Positions 27,064-35,267 of a stretch of 35,267 nt of DNA are shown one piece after another. Numbering within the stretch: position 1 is the first letter of the stretch; the number at the start of each line of letters is the position of its first letter. The position numbers and the translations under genes were made by a program. The DNA comes from G020354085 sp964629975 (GTDB lineage Bacteria > Pseudomonadota > Gammaproteobacteria > Acidiferrobacterales > Sulfurifustaceae): contig CAZVUN010000018.1 in assembly GCA_964629975.1 (NCBI GenBank), positions 1-35,267 of the forward strand, read 5' to 3'. The notes under the pieces were generated by a model. The model saw only the letters and a list, made by a program, of their open reading frames with translations, made no database searches and was not told where the DNA came from.

Positions 27064-27621
27064 TCAGGCGAGCGGCCAGGTGCGCAGGATCTCGTAGCGC
27101 GCCCCGCCCGGCAGGGTGTGCGACTGCACGAGGCAGAACTGCTCGACCGGCCAGACGAGCGGCGTGAAGTCCTGCTGCGTATCGGGACGGCGCGCCGCGC
27201 GCACCAGGGTCACGTGCACCTTGAACGGGCGCCGTTCGGGCTCGTAACCGCACTGCGTGAGCGCCACGTTGAGTTCCCGCACCAGGGCCAGCAACGGCTC
27301 TGGCGTCCGTGCCGCACCGAGCCACACGATCCCGGCGCGGCGCCAGCTGCCGGCCTGGTCCAGCCGGAGCTCGAAGCGCTCGCCGCGCACACCGTCAGCG
27401 GCGCGCTCGTAGCACGCCTGGCGCTCGGCAGCGACACTGCCCAGAAACGCCAGTGTCAGGTGCAGCCTGGGCGCCGCTACCACCCGCCCGTCCCCGCGCC
27501 CGACGAAGCGCTGCGCGAGCGCGTGCATCGCCTCCTGCAAGGCCGCCGCCGGCCACAGCGCGAAGAACAGGCGCTTGGGCAAGACAGCAGCGGCACTCGG
27601 CTCGCTCACGGCCACGGGCAC
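27064..27621 (-). CDS. thpR: RNA 2',3'-cyclic phosphodiesterase (2'-5' RNA ligase family)
   Basis: Up to 185 residues. The two catalytic HXT motifs are HLTL near 53-56 (in HLTLAFLG) and HVTL near 136-139. The fold is the 2H phosphoesterase. LFFALWP near 19-25 is the usual family start region. GTG at 27621 is the longest option; GTG at 27615 and others downstream are possible, as no ribosome site decides. It converges on the Rieske fusion gene, 40 bp apart. Confidence 0.9.
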   Translation of the reverse strand: MPVAVSEPSAAAVLPKRLFFALWPAAALQEAMHALAQRFVGRGDGRVVAAPRLHLTLAFLGSVAAERQACYERAADGVRGERFELRLDQAGSWRRAGIVWLGAARTPEPLLALVRELNVALTQCGYEPERRPFKVHVTLVRAARRPDTQQDFTPLVWPVEQFCLVQSHTLPGGARYEILRTWPLA

Positions 27622-27723
27622 CCCACGGGATCGACACGTGGTCTTTTACCGCGCGCGGCCGCGCGCGGCAATGGCCCGCGTAGGCGGCGACCCGCTTGGC
27701 GCACCGCGGCGCCCGAAGCGCGC

Positions 27724-28428
27724 TCAGACGCGCCCGTTTGCCGCGTGGTTGCGGTGCCGCTGCCACAGGTGACCGGCGGCGACGATAAGCGCGATGGCGA
27801 GCACCAGCGCGTACGGCGCGAAGCGGTGAACCGTCGCCGCCCAGGCGCTCAGCTCGTTCAGCAACAGCGCCCAGATGCCCGTGGCGACATAGGTCGCCAG
27901 CAGCACGACGACCACGTTCACCCACGGGCGCAATCCAATCAGGAATCCAACGATCGACCCCACCACCGGGCCGGTCATCCAGAACGGCACGAACACGAAG
28001 ATGAACAGGCCAACGATGCCGAACCTGCGGACCCTGCCGCTGTGCGACTCGGCGGCATCGTGCATGCGCACCACGTAGGGCTTCAGGCGGCGCAACTCGA
28101 TCAACTGTCGCCAGCTCAGCGCAAACAGCGGATACACGATGAGCACCTGGACAGTCTCCACCAGCATATTGAGGGGTACGACCTGCGCATGCGCGAACCC
28201 GCTGGCGTAGCCAAACGTCATGCCGGTCGCCGGCCCGATGAAAAAGGTCAGGCTGGTCATCACCACGTAACTCAGACTGCGCTCCGGAGACAGGTACCAG
28301 CCAATGCCGAGCCCGAGCGCCAGCAGGCCGGCCAGACTCAGACCGGCAACCAGGAACAGCCCTTCGGTGCTCGAGACAAACCAGAAACGCCCCCGCACAG
28401 GCACGGGCGGCGGATGGGGCTCAGACAT
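27724..28428 (-). CDS. Small-multidrug-export-type (Sm_multidrug_ex) membrane protein
   Basis: 234 residues with about five or six membrane segments. The segment IVGLFIFVFVPFWMTG followed by GSIVGFLIGL resembles the core of the Sm_multidrug_ex family. No substrate is known for most members. The ATG 28428 follows AAGGTG on the minus strand. Assignment is by motif resemblance; an unspecified transporter is the safe reading. Confidence 0.7.
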   Translation of the reverse strand: MSEPHPPPVPVRGRFWFVSSTEGLFLVAGLSLAGLLALGLGIGWYLSPERSLSYVVMTSLTFFIGPATGMTFGYASGFAHAQVVPLNMLVETVQVLIVYPLFALSWRQLIELRRLKPYVVRMHDAAESHSGRVRRFGIVGLFIFVFVPFWMTGPVVGSIVGFLIGLRPWVNVVVVLLATYVATGIWALLLNELSAWAATVHRFAPYALVLAIALIVAAGHLWQRHRNHAANGRV

Positions 28429-28779
28429 CTACGACACCTTCTTCTCGCTTGCGGCGCAACACCATGTAGATAGCACCGTTTCGCTGCTTGAGCCATGGGC
28501 AAGAACACTGCCCGGCGCGGCGGAGTTCGAGGTTCACTGGCGCCAGCACGGCAGACGCCGCACCGCCCCTGCCGCGCGCAGGGTAATGACGCCCCTGCGC
28601 GGCAACCCGCGATGGCCGGATCAGTGGGGCGTGCCGGGGGTGGGGCGGGGCCTGCGTGAATGCGCTTGACATGCATTCACGCCGCGAAACGGGGCGGCGA
28701 ATCTCCCCCAAGGCGGGCAGCAAGGGCCTGCGGCGAACCAGTCCCGCCCGCGCCGGAACGCGAAGCCATCGCACGGTAA
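28429..28779. other. Intergenic region upstream of membrane protein, downstream of tRNA
   Basis: About 350 bp. A minus-strand ORF (28421-28672, beginning MSSAFTQ) overlaps the start of the membrane protein and ends in a protein-like stretch (NGAIYMVLRRKREEG), but has no ribosome site; I do not call it a gene. A 10-9-10 inverted repeat lies at 28654-28682. Confidence 0.6.
28654..28682. promoter_or_regulatory. Operator-like inverted repeat
   Basis: Perfect arms GCGTGAATGC and GCATTCACGC flank a 9-bp spacer (GCTTGACAT). The symmetric TGAATGC/GCATTCA pattern suits a dimeric regulator; a hairpin in RNA is also possible. The spacer contains TTGACA. Confidence 0.45.
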
Positions 28780-28855
28780 TGGTGGGCCGTGTAGGAATCG
28801 AACCTACGACCAACTGGTTAAAAGCCAGCTGCTCTACCGACTGAGCTAACGGCCC
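28780..28855 (-). tRNA. tRNA-Lys (anticodon TTT)
   Basis: 76 nt including an encoded CCA. Acceptor GGGCCGT pairs with ACGGCCC over seven bases; D-loop TCAGTCGGTAGAGC, anticodon loop CTTTTAA, T-loop GGTTCGATTCC. All arms are intact. The minus-strand 6-frame reading here (LAQSVEQLAFNQLVVGS) is the well-known false translation of a tRNA. Confidence 0.97.
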
Positions 28856-28882
28856 GAATTCGGGGAAATGGGGAAGGCGGCG

Positions 28883-28911
28883 ATTATCCCGGCGCGCGCG
28901 CAAGGTGTCAA
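28883..28911 (-). promoter_or_regulatory. Near-consensus sigma-70 promoter of tRNA-Lys
   Basis: On the minus strand, -35 TTGACA (28906-28911), a 17-bp spacer and -10 GATAAT (28883-28888). Transcription would start about 20 nt before the tRNA. The G/C-rich stretch after -10 is a possible stringent discriminator. Confidence 0.85.
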
Positions 28912-28926
28912 AACCGCGCCTTGTGC

Positions 28927-28953
28927 GGCAGCGCCGTGGTGATCGGCGCTGCC
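28927..28953. other. Inverted repeat after YeeE/YedE gene
   Basis: Arms GGCAGCGCC and GGCGCTGCC with a 9-nt loop, 36 bp after the transporter stop on the minus strand. No T-run follows, so it is only a weak terminator candidate, or a barrier between the transporter message and the tRNA promoter. Confidence 0.5.
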
Positions 28954-28988
28954 GGTGGGTTCCGATGGACGCGGTCCCCGGCGCTCGC

Positions 28989-30194
28989 TCAGGCCTTGGC
29001 AGCGGGCAGCAGCTTCATGTCGGCCAGGCCCTGGCGCACCGCCTGCAGGAAAGTCTTTTCGTCCAGCATGTGGTACTGGACCTTCATGGTGAGGGCGCTG
29101 CCGAACACGATGGCGGCGAAGGTGAGGATCGAGCCGAGCGCGAGTGTCGACACGCCGGTCACCGCCTGGCCGATGGTGCAGCCCATCGACAACACACCGC
29201 CGATACCCATGAGCACGCCGCCGACCGCATGTGCCAGGAAATCCTTGAAGTTGACGAACCACTCGATGCGGAACTTGCGCGTCACGAGCGAATACAGCAA
29301 CGACCCGATGATCACGCCGGCCAGCGCCATGATGCCGAAGTTGACCAGCATCAGGTTCTTGGGATTGAGGGCGTAGCGCACGGCATCGCCCATCGGGCTG
29401 ATGAAGGTGTAGGACTGTACCGCCACGCGGCTCGGCGCCTCGGGCTCGAGTTGCGCCCAGTCGAGCCACTCCTGGCCCCACGGGCCGCCGCTGATCCACC
29501 AGCCGGCCACGACGGCGAGACCGATGACGACGCCGCCCAGGATATTGTCGAAGCTGGCGCGGAAGTCGGCCGACTTGAACACGAACACGAGCACCGCGAG
29601 CGCGACGACAGCGCCGAGGATGAGGTGCAGAGTCGCCGTGTCCTGCATGCCGATGATGCCGCCGACGATGGCGCCGAGCTCCTGGCTCTGGATACCGTAG
29701 TTCTGCAGCGGGATCGCGGTCGGCTGGATCCAGCTGTTGAAAAAGGTATCGAAGAAGCCGGCCTCGCCCACCGAACCCCACAGCATCAAATACGACGCGG
29801 GGGCGGCGAAGAACGCGAGCAGCACGAGCGACTTCAGGTTGCCGCCGCCGATGCGCACGAAGGTCTTGTTGCCGCAGCCGGAGCCCAGGGTCATGCCGAT
29901 GCCGAACAGCAAGCCGCCGAGCACGTAGCGCAGCCACGCGAAGTTGGCGGTGCGGTACGGCGGGAAGGTGTCGCTCGGCAGCTTGACGACGCCGCTCGCC
30001 TCGAGCGCCAGCACCCCGACGAGCGCCACGGTCATGGCAAGCAGCCAGGCGCGCATGCGGCCGGTGTCGCCCATGTTGACCAGATCCGAGACCGCACCCA
30101 TGGTGCAGAAATTGGTCTTGTTCGCGACCGCGCCCATGATCACCGCGACCACGAACACCGCCAGCAGAATCTGCGTGTGAATGGTGAATTCCAT
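28989..30194 (-). CDS. YeeE/YedE family sulfur-compound (thiosulfate-type) transporter
   Basis: 401 residues with about ten membrane segments. Conserved cysteine motifs are NFCTMGA near 28-34, GSGCGNK near 104-110 and SMGCTIGQ in the second half, as in the thiosulfate importer TsuA/YeeE. Those cysteines relay thiosulfate through hydrogen bonds in characterised members. The start ATG 30194 follows GAGGTAGGA. In a Sox organism it may import thiosulfate or sulfane sulfur to the cytoplasm; whether it serves assimilation or dissimilation is unknown. It stands alone next to tRNA-Lys. Confidence 0.9.
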   Translation of the reverse strand: MEFTIHTQILLAVFVVAVIMGAVANKTNFCTMGAVSDLVNMGDTGRMRAWLLAMTVALVGVLALEASGVVKLPSDTFPPYRTANFAWLRYVLGGLLFGIGMTLGSGCGNKTFVRIGGGNLKSLVLLAFFAAPASYLMLWGSVGEAGFFDTFFNSWIQPTAIPLQNYGIQSQELGAIVGGIIGMQDTATLHLILGAVVALAVLVFVFKSADFRASFDNILGGVVIGLAVVAGWWISGGPWGQEWLDWAQLEPEAPSRVAVQSYTFISPMGDAVRYALNPKNLMLVNFGIMALAGVIIGSLLYSLVTRKFRIEWFVNFKDFLAHAVGGVLMGIGGVLSMGCTIGQAVTGVSTLALGSILTFAAIVFGSALTMKVQYHMLDEKTFLQAVRQGLADMKLLPAAKA

Positions 30195-30322
30195 AGCGTC
30201 CTACCTCGAGATTGAATGGCGGTGAAGACAGCCGGTGGGCCGGTACCGCGGCGCGGCATTTTACTGGCTTTCCCGCAGGCGCACCACGGGGCCGCGGCGG
30301 AATAAACCGCGCGGGTAGCGCG

Positions 30323-31012
30323 TCAACGCGCGCGGTAGGGGGTCGGATCGGGGAGCCCCGCGGCGGCAAATCCCCGCGCACGCAGGCGGCAGGAGTCGCA
30401 GCGCCCACAGGCGCGCGCGGTCTCGTCCGGGTCGTAGCACGACAGGGTGAGGGCGAAGTCGACACCGAGCGCCGCGCCGCGGCGGATGATCTCGGCCTTG
30501 TCCCAGTGCATGAGCGGCGCGCGGATGCGAAAGCCCCGGCCCTCCACCCCGGCGCGCGTGGCCAGGTTGGCGAGGCGCTCGAACGCCGCGATGAATGCCG
30601 GCCGGCAGTCCGGATAGCCCGAATAGTCGACGGCGTTGGCACCGATGAAGATATCGCGGGCGCCCTGCACCTCCGCCCAGCCGAGCGCGATCGACAGGAA
30701 CACGGTGTTGCGCGCCGGCACGTAGGTGACCGGGATGCCGGGCGTTGCCTCGCCCGGCACCGGGATCGACCTGTCGGTGAGCGCCGATCCGCCCATCCAT
30801 GAAAGGTCGAGCGGGACGATGCGGTGATCGACCGCGCCGAGGCTGTGCGCCACGCGGCGCGCGGCCTCGAGCTCCACGCGGTGGCGCTGCCCGTAGTCGA
30901 AGGTGAGCGCGTAGCAGGCGCAGCCCTCGGCGCGCGCGAGCGCGAGCGTGGTCGCCGAATCGAGCCCGCCCGATACCAGTACCACTGCCTTGGCCGCCGC
31001 TGGCTGTGTCAT
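30323..31012 (-). CDS. queC: 7-cyano-7-deazaguanine synthase
   Basis: 229 residues. It makes preQ0 from 7-carboxy-7-deazaguanine in queuosine synthesis. PP-loop SGGLDS at 14-19 for ATP binding; zinc cysteines at 192, 202, 205 and 208 (SCYDPD...CGRCDSC). It lies behind queE with a low-GC 141-bp spacer between. ATG 31012 has no strong ribosome site. Confidence 0.95.
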   Translation of the reverse strand: MTQPAAAKAVVLVSGGLDSATTLALARAEGCACYALTFDYGQRHRVELEAARRVAHSLGAVDHRIVPLDLSWMGGSALTDRSIPVPGEATPGIPVTYVPARNTVFLSIALGWAEVQGARDIFIGANAVDYSGYPDCRPAFIAAFERLANLATRAGVEGRGFRIRAPLMHWDKAEIIRRGAALGVDFALTLSCYDPDETARACGRCDSCRLRARGFAAAGLPDPTPYRAR

Positions 31013-31153
31013 TGGATCAATGTTGAATGCCTGAGGTCGAATCTTTAATGAAAGAACAAGGGACTAATTCGCGCCATTTCGGGGAACTCTTGAGAGCCGA
31101 TGGAGCCCGATTGAGGATTCACAATTGAACATTATTGCGTTCGCAGAACGGCA
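31013..31153. other. Low-GC spacer between queE and queC
   Basis: About 140 bp with clearly lower GC than the flanking genes and no ORF. On the minus strand it must contain the queC leader. No preQ1 riboswitch pattern was recognised. Confidence 0.5.
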
Positions 31154-31837
31154 CTAGCGCCCACGCGCCTCGCCCCACAGCAGCTTGTGCAGCTGGACCT
31201 GCATGCGTACCGGCAGGCGGTCGGCGAGGATCCATTCGGCGAGCTCGGCGGGCGCGAGCTCGCCGAACGACGGCGAGAACAGCACCTCGCAGCGCTCGTT
31301 CAGGCGATACGCCGCGACCTGCGCGCGGCTCCACTCGTAGTCGGCGCGGTCACAGATGACGAACTTGACCTGGTCCTTCGGTTTGAGCAGCGCGATGTTG
31401 GCGTAGCGGTTCTTCGCCTCCTCGCCCGAACCCGGCGTCTTGAGGTCCATGACCACGCTCACGCGCGTATCGACCTGCGCGATGTCGAGCGCGCCGCTGG
31501 TCTCGAGCGACACCTCGTAGCCGGCATCGCACAGCCGGGTCAGCAGATCGCGACACGGTTTCTGTGCCAACGGCTCGCCGCCGGTGACGGTCACGTGGCG
31601 CGGGGCGTAGCTGGCCACGCGCGCGAGGATCGCCTCGAGCGTGAGCCATTCCCCACCCTGAAACGCATAAGTGGTATCGCAGTAGCCGCAGCGCAGCGGG
31701 CAACCGGTGAGCCGGATGAAGACCGTGGGGTAACCCACGGTGCGGGCCTCGCCCTGCAGCGAGTAGAAAATCTCCGTGACCCGCAGGCGCTCGGCGGGCG
31801 TGGGGGGAGCGAGGTCAGCGATGCGTGGGCGGATCAT
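31154..31837 (-). CDS. queE: 7-carboxy-7-deazaguanine synthase
   Basis: 227 residues, radical SAM enzyme of the queuosine pathway. The iron-sulfur motif CPLRCGYC gives Cys46, Cys50 and Cys53 (CXXXCXXC). FYSLQGE near 24-30 and TGGEPL near 90 are typical. The start ATG 31837 is the longest option; a start nearer LRVTEIF is possible. It sits between the tol-pal genes and queC, an order seen in many Gammaproteobacteria. Confidence 0.95.
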   Translation of the reverse strand: MIRPRIADLAPPTPAERLRVTEIFYSLQGEARTVGYPTVFIRLTGCPLRCGYCDTTYAFQGGEWLTLEAILARVASYAPRHVTVTGGEPLAQKPCRDLLTRLCDAGYEVSLETSGALDIAQVDTRVSVVMDLKTPGSGEEAKNRYANIALLKPKDQVKFVICDRADYEWSRAQVAAYRLNERCEVLFSPSFGELAPAELAEWILADRLPVRMQVQLHKLLWGEARGR

Positions 31838-31919
31838 GGGCGGGCCGGTGGCCGCGGCGGCGCGCGGCGACCCGGTTTGACCTGCATTATACGCGCCGCC
31901 CCGCGACCGAGGCCCCGCC

Positions 31920-32693
31920 CTAGCGCTTGTCCTTCTTGAGCTTGGCCAGGCGGTCCTGCGCCGCCTTGGCGGCGTCGGAGTTCGGGTAGCGCGCGCTCAC
32001 CTGCATCAGGGCGTCGCGCCCCTTGGTCGCCTCTCCGAGCTCGAGGTGGGTGTAGCCGATCTTGAGCAGGGCATCCGGCGCCTTGCGGCTGCCGGGGTAG
32101 TCGGTCAGCACCTTGTTGAACTCCTCGAGCGCGGCCTTGTAGTTGCGCACCACGTAGTTGGCCTCGCCCAGCCAGTACTGGGCGTTGTCGGTGAGGCCAC
32201 CGCGCGGGTACTTGGCGATGTATTCGCGAAAGCTCTTGGCGGCACGCTCGTACTGGCCCTGCTTGAGGAGACGAAAGGCGGCGTCGTAGGCCGCCTGCTC
32301 TTCGGCCGATATGGTGGTGGCGGCCTTCGGCGCCGGGCCCGCCACCGCCGGCTCGGCCACCGCCGGCTCGGCCGCGGCGGGACGCCGTTCCAGTTCGCGC
32401 AGGCGCCGGTCGAAATCGGCATTGAGGTCACGCTCGCGTGCCTTCATGCGCTCGATCTCGTTGGCCTGCACCTCCACCTGGCCGCGCAGCTGGCGCACCT
32501 CGGCGGTGAGTGCCTCGATCTGCATCAGCAGCTCGGCCAGGGTCTCGCGCGTCGCGGCACTCGTGCTGGCCGTGCCGGTGGCGGCCGTGCTGCGCACGGC
32601 GCGCCGGTCGGGCAGCGGCTCGAGCGCCGCGCGGGCGCCGGCCGGCGCGGCGAGCGCGAGTGCCAGCACCGGCAGCAGGAGGCGACGCCCCAT
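31920..32693 (-). CDS. cpoB: Tol-Pal system protein CpoB (YbgF)
   Basis: 257 residues. Signal peptide to about 22, a coiled-coil region about 50-105 (LLMQIEALTAEVRQLRGQ), an Ala/Pro linker, then three TPR-like repeats from about 130. It coordinates peptidoglycan synthesis with outer-membrane constriction in cell division. It starts 4 bp after the pal stop. Confidence 0.94.
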   Translation of the reverse strand: MGRRLLLPVLALALAAPAGARAALEPLPDRRAVRSTAATGTASTSAATRETLAELLMQIEALTAEVRQLRGQVEVQANEIERMKARERDLNADFDRRLRELERRPAAAEPAVAEPAVAGPAPKAATTISAEEQAAYDAAFRLLKQGQYERAAKSFREYIAKYPRGGLTDNAQYWLGEANYVVRNYKAALEEFNKVLTDYPGSRKAPDALLKIGYTHLELGEATKGRDALMQVSARYPNSDAAKAAQDRLAKLKKDKR

Positions 32694-32697
32694 CGCG

Positions 32698-33234
32698 TCA
32701 GTACATAATCTCGACGCGACGGTTCAGGCGCCACGCCGACTCGTCATGCTCGGGCGCAAGCGGCTTCTCCTCGCCGTAGGAGGTGGTGGTGATGCGCTTG
32801 CCGTCCACGCCCAGCACCCGCATCAGCTTCTCGACCGACTGCGCGCGGCGTTCGCCAAGCGCCAGGTTGTACTCGCGCGTGCCGCGCTCGTCGCAGTGGC
32901 CTTCGAGCTTGAGCTTGATCTGCGGGTTGGCGGCGAGGTACTCGGCATGCGCCTGGATGATGGCGCGCGCCTCCTCGTCGATGGTGCTGGAATCGAAGGC
33001 GAAGTGCACGCGCCGCTGCGCGAGCAAATCGGCACGCGCCGCCTTGGCGCCGGCACCGAGCGCCTCGCCTTCCAGGCGCCCGCGCTCGCCGGCACCGGCG
33101 GTCTCGGCCCCGGCGCCCTTGTCCTCGACCGCGGCCTCTTTCTTGGTGTCAGTGGCGCACGCGCCGAGCAGCGCGCTCAGCAGCAGCACCGGAAGGATCG
33201 ATCTGAGGGACGACGTGCACGTCTTGTTATTCAC
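32698..33234 (-). CDS. pal: Peptidoglycan-associated lipoprotein Pal
   Basis: 178 residues from GTG 33234, ribosome site AAAGGAG. Lipobox LLGAC with lipidated Cys26. C-terminal OmpA-like peptidoglycan-binding domain with FAFDSSTI near 78, EGHCDERGTREYN near 111-123 and LNRRVEI near the end. The GTGA overlaps the tolB stop, giving translational coupling. Confidence 0.95.
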   Translation of the reverse strand: MNNKTCTSSLRSILPVLLLSALLGACATDTKKEAAVEDKGAGAETAGAGERGRLEGEALGAGAKAARADLLAQRRVHFAFDSSTIDEEARAIIQAHAEYLAANPQIKLKLEGHCDERGTREYNLALGERRAQSVEKLMRVLGVDGKRITTTSYGEEKPLAPEHDESAWRLNRRVEIMY

Positions 33235-34616
33235 GGACTGACTCCTTTACCCCCCGCAGGGGTGATGGTTTGCAATTCCCGATTATAGGGCGACCAGGCG
33301 GGCTCGCGAATGTCGCCCTCATCGAAGCGGAACGACTGGCGCCCGCGCCCCTCCGTGGTGACGACCGTGAGCACGCCGCGGCCGCGTACCGCGGTGGCGT
33401 ACAGCACCATGCGCCCGTTGGGCGCGAAGCTCGGCGACTCATCGAGCGCCGAATCCGTCAGTATCTGCAACACCCGGGTGTCGAGCCTGAGCGTGGCGAT
33501 GTGGTAGTTACCGCGATAACCGCTCACCAGTACCAGCGACTTGCCATCCGGCGCGTAGGAGGCGCGCGCATTGTAGTCGCCCTCGAAGGTCAGGCGCTCG
33601 GCCGGCCCGCCCGTGGCCGGCATGCGGTAGATCTGCGGGCCACCGCTGCGGTCGGAGGTGAACACGATGTGGCGCCCGTCGGGCGAGAAGGCCGGCTCGG
33701 TGTCGATCGCCGGGTTGTTGGTCAGGCGCTGCAGGGCGCGGGTGGCGAGATCGAGCGTGTAGATCTCCGGGTTGCCGTCGCGCGAGAGCGTGAGCGCGAG
33801 CTTGCGCCCGTCCGGCGACCAGGCCGGGGCACTGTTGATGCCGCGGAACTCCGCGACCAGCTCGCGCCGGCCGTCGAGCACGTTCTGCACGTAGACGTTG
33901 GCGCGCTGCTGTTCGAACGACACGTAGGCGAGGCGCTTGCCGTCCGGCGACCAGCTCGGCGACATGAGCGGCTCGCTCGAGGTGACGTGCGACTTGGGCG
34001 CGAAACCGTCGGCGTCGGCGACCTGCAGGCGGTAGATCGGCTTGCGCGGGGGGCGCGCGTCCTCCTTGGTGACATAGGCGATGCGCGTGTTGAAGGCGCC
34101 CGGCTCTCCGGTGAGCTTCTCGTAGATGATGTCGGCGATCTGGTGTGCGACCTGGCGCAGCAGGTCGGCGCTCACCGTGTAGCTGTAGCCGGCAAGCTGC
34201 TGTTCCTTGAACACGTCGTACAGGCGGAACTGCACCTGGAACTGTCCGGGACCGACGGCGCGCACCTGCCCGATCACCAGCGCCTCGGCCTTGATCAGGC
34301 GCCAGTCCTTGAACACCACGTCCTTGTCCTCGTGCGGGAAGGCCGGGTAGCCCTTGCGCGCCAGCACCTGGATGCGGCCGCTGCGCGCGAGATCGGCCTC
34401 GACGATGTCCGACACCACGTAGGGCGGACGGGGGCTCGCGGCCGGGCTCACCTTCTCGAGCGGCTGGAAGCTGAACGGCACCACCGCGATCGGCATGGCG
34501 GTCTCGGTGCCCTGGGTGATCTCGATGGTTACCACGGCGCGCGCCGCGGGCGCGAGCAGGCCCGCACCCAGGGCGAGCAGCATAACGACAAAACGATATC
34601 GGTACATGGTAGTCAT
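33231..34616 (-). CDS. tolB: Tol-Pal periplasmic protein TolB
   Basis: 461 residues. The start ATG 34616 overlaps the tolA stop (TGATG), which decides it over the TTG one codon upstream. Signal peptide to about 27 (ARA). An N-terminal alpha/beta domain to about 165, then a six-bladed WD40-like propeller with repeated SPDGKRLAY, SPDGRKLAL and SPDGRHIVF strands. It binds Pal and TolA. Confidence 0.95.
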   Translation of the reverse strand: MTTMYRYRFVVMLLALGAGLLAPAARAVVTIEITQGTETAMPIAVVPFSFQPLEKVSPAASPRPPYVVSDIVEADLARSGRIQVLARKGYPAFPHEDKDVVFKDWRLIKAEALVIGQVRAVGPGQFQVQFRLYDVFKEQQLAGYSYTVSADLLRQVAHQIADIIYEKLTGEPGAFNTRIAYVTKEDARPPRKPIYRLQVADADGFAPKSHVTSSEPLMSPSWSPDGKRLAYVSFEQQRANVYVQNVLDGRRELVAEFRGINSAPAWSPDGRKLALTLSRDGNPEIYTLDLATRALQRLTNNPAIDTEPAFSPDGRHIVFTSDRSGGPQIYRMPATGGPAERLTFEGDYNARASYAPDGKSLVLVSGYRGNYHIATLRLDTRVLQILTDSALDESPSFAPNGRMVLYATAVRGRGVLTVVTTEGRGRQSFRFDEGDIREPAWSPYNRELQTITPAGGKGVSP

Positions 34617-35267
34617 CAACTTTTTGGGCTGAACAGGAATTCGATCTCGCGAAAATAGTCGAACAGGTCCTTCTCCGGCGGCAGTGGCAAGGGTGTCGAT
34701 TTGAACACCGCGTTCTCCACCGAGCGATCGAACAGCGCATCGCCGCTCGAGCGCACCACGCGCGCCTGCACCACTTCACCGCCGGGCACGAGCTTGACCT
34801 GCACCACGCAGCTCAGGCCCTTGGCCGTGCCGATCGGGCGACTCCAGTTGTGCTCCACGCGCTGGCGGATGATCGCCTTGTACTTCTCGATCGCGCTCTG
34901 CGCGCGCGCCGCGCGTGCCGCCTGCTCGCGCTCGCTCTCCTCCGCGGCGAGCTGCTCCTTGAGCGACTGCTCCGCCTGCTTGCGCCGGGCCTCGTCCTCC
35001 TGGCGACGTTTCTGTTCGGCGACGCGCTTGCTGTCTTCCTCGGCCTTGCGTTTCTTCGCCTCGTCCTCTGCCTTGCGCCTCTTGCTTTCCTCTTCGGCCT
35101 TGCGTTTCCTGGCTTCTTCCTCGGCGGCCAGCTTGCGCTTCTGCTCGGCCGCCTCCTTCTGACGCCGCTCCTGCGCCTCGCGCTGCTTGAGCTCGCGCCG
35201 GCTCGCCTCGTCTTCTTCGCGGCGCTTCTGCTCGGCGGCGCGCCTGTCCTGCTCGGCGCGCCGGCGC
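34616..35267 (-). CDS. tolA: TolA (N-terminus outside window)
   Basis: The open frame continues to the window edge, so only the C-terminal 216 residues are seen. The distal part is a long Lys/Glu/Ala/Arg helix (EEEARKRKAEEESKRR type), then a C-terminal domain from about IEKYKAIIRQR, with PPGGEV-like strand VKLVPGGEVVQARVV and FDRSVENAV, as in TolA/TonB-like C-domains. It spans the envelope, linking TolQR to TolB-Pal. The N-terminal membrane anchor should lie just right of the window. Confidence 0.92.
   Translation of the reverse strand, partial: RRRAEQDRRAAEQKRREEDEASRRELKQREAQERRQKEAAEQKRKLAAEEEARKRKAEEESKRRKAEDEAKKRKAEEDSKRVAEQKRRQEDEARRKQAEQSLKEQLAAEESEREQAARAARAQSAIEKYKAIIRQRVEHNWSRPIGTAKGLSCVVQVKLVPGGEVVQARVVRSSGDALFDRSVENAVFKSTPLPLPPEKDLFDYFREIEFLFSPKS

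Noticed and set aside
28421..28903. Minus ORF with the segment LAQSVEQLAFNQLVVGS
   Set aside because: This is the familiar false translation of a tRNA-Lys gene.

Overview
The window looks like a piece of a scaffolded draft genome (runs of exactly 100 and 10 N) from a GC-rich, sulfur-oxidising, carbon-fixing gammaproteobacterium. Sulfur oxidation is shown by a complete soxXYZAB block, a tusA-dsrE2 pair and a YeeE/YedE thiosulfate-type transporter. Autotrophy is shown by a class I phosphoribulokinase. The tolA-tolB-pal-cpoB-queE-queC order, BepA-like protease and PilT-type ATPase are typical of Gammaproteobacteria. The genus cannot be fixed from the sequence alone; Acidiferrobacter/Sulfurifustis-like or Ectothiorhodospira-like lineages would fit.

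Layout. 1-1481 (-): a lipoprotein beta-propeller built of 141-bp repeats, broken by an assembly gap. 1482-2245: no clear gene, but strong hairpins and a doubtful small ORF. 2246-9935 (+): polX, pncA-pncB (nicotinamide salvage, overlapping ATGA), a class II ribonucleotide reductase split by a faulty contig join, a PrxQ-type peroxiredoxin with a lysine-rich tail, and a PIN-PhoH ATPase. 9957-12525 (-): a small unknown protein, a LysR regulator and a PilT/PilU-type ATPase.

12662-16308 (-): a sulfur-linked group of tusA, dsrE2, an OmpP1/FadL porin, a periplasmic SCP2-like protein and a DUF2892 membrane protein. 16718-18202 (+): BepA-like protease. 18421-22531 (+): soxX-Y-Z-A, terminator, soxB. 22659-25169 (+): a DUF1800/DUF1501 exported pair. 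25304-27023 (+): phosphoribulokinase, then a carboxymuconolactone-decarboxylase-like/Rieske fusion. 27064-30194 (-): thpR, a small-multidrug-export-type membrane protein, tRNA-Lys with a near-consensus promoter, and the YeeE/YedE transporter. 30323-35267 (-): queC, queE and the tol-pal operon, with tolA running off the right edge.

How it fits together. The Sox proteins oxidise thiosulfate in the periplasm. No soxCD is visible, which suggests the branched form of the pathway, in which sulfane sulfur is stored or passed on; TusA and DsrE2 are cytoplasmic sulfur carriers suited to the later steps. Phosphoribulokinase uses the energy gained for CO2 fixation. The most interesting idea is that the FadL porin, SCP2-like lipid-carrier protein and DUF2892 membrane protein beside tusA-dsrE2 form an envelope route for hydrophobic sulfur compounds. 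This is inference only.
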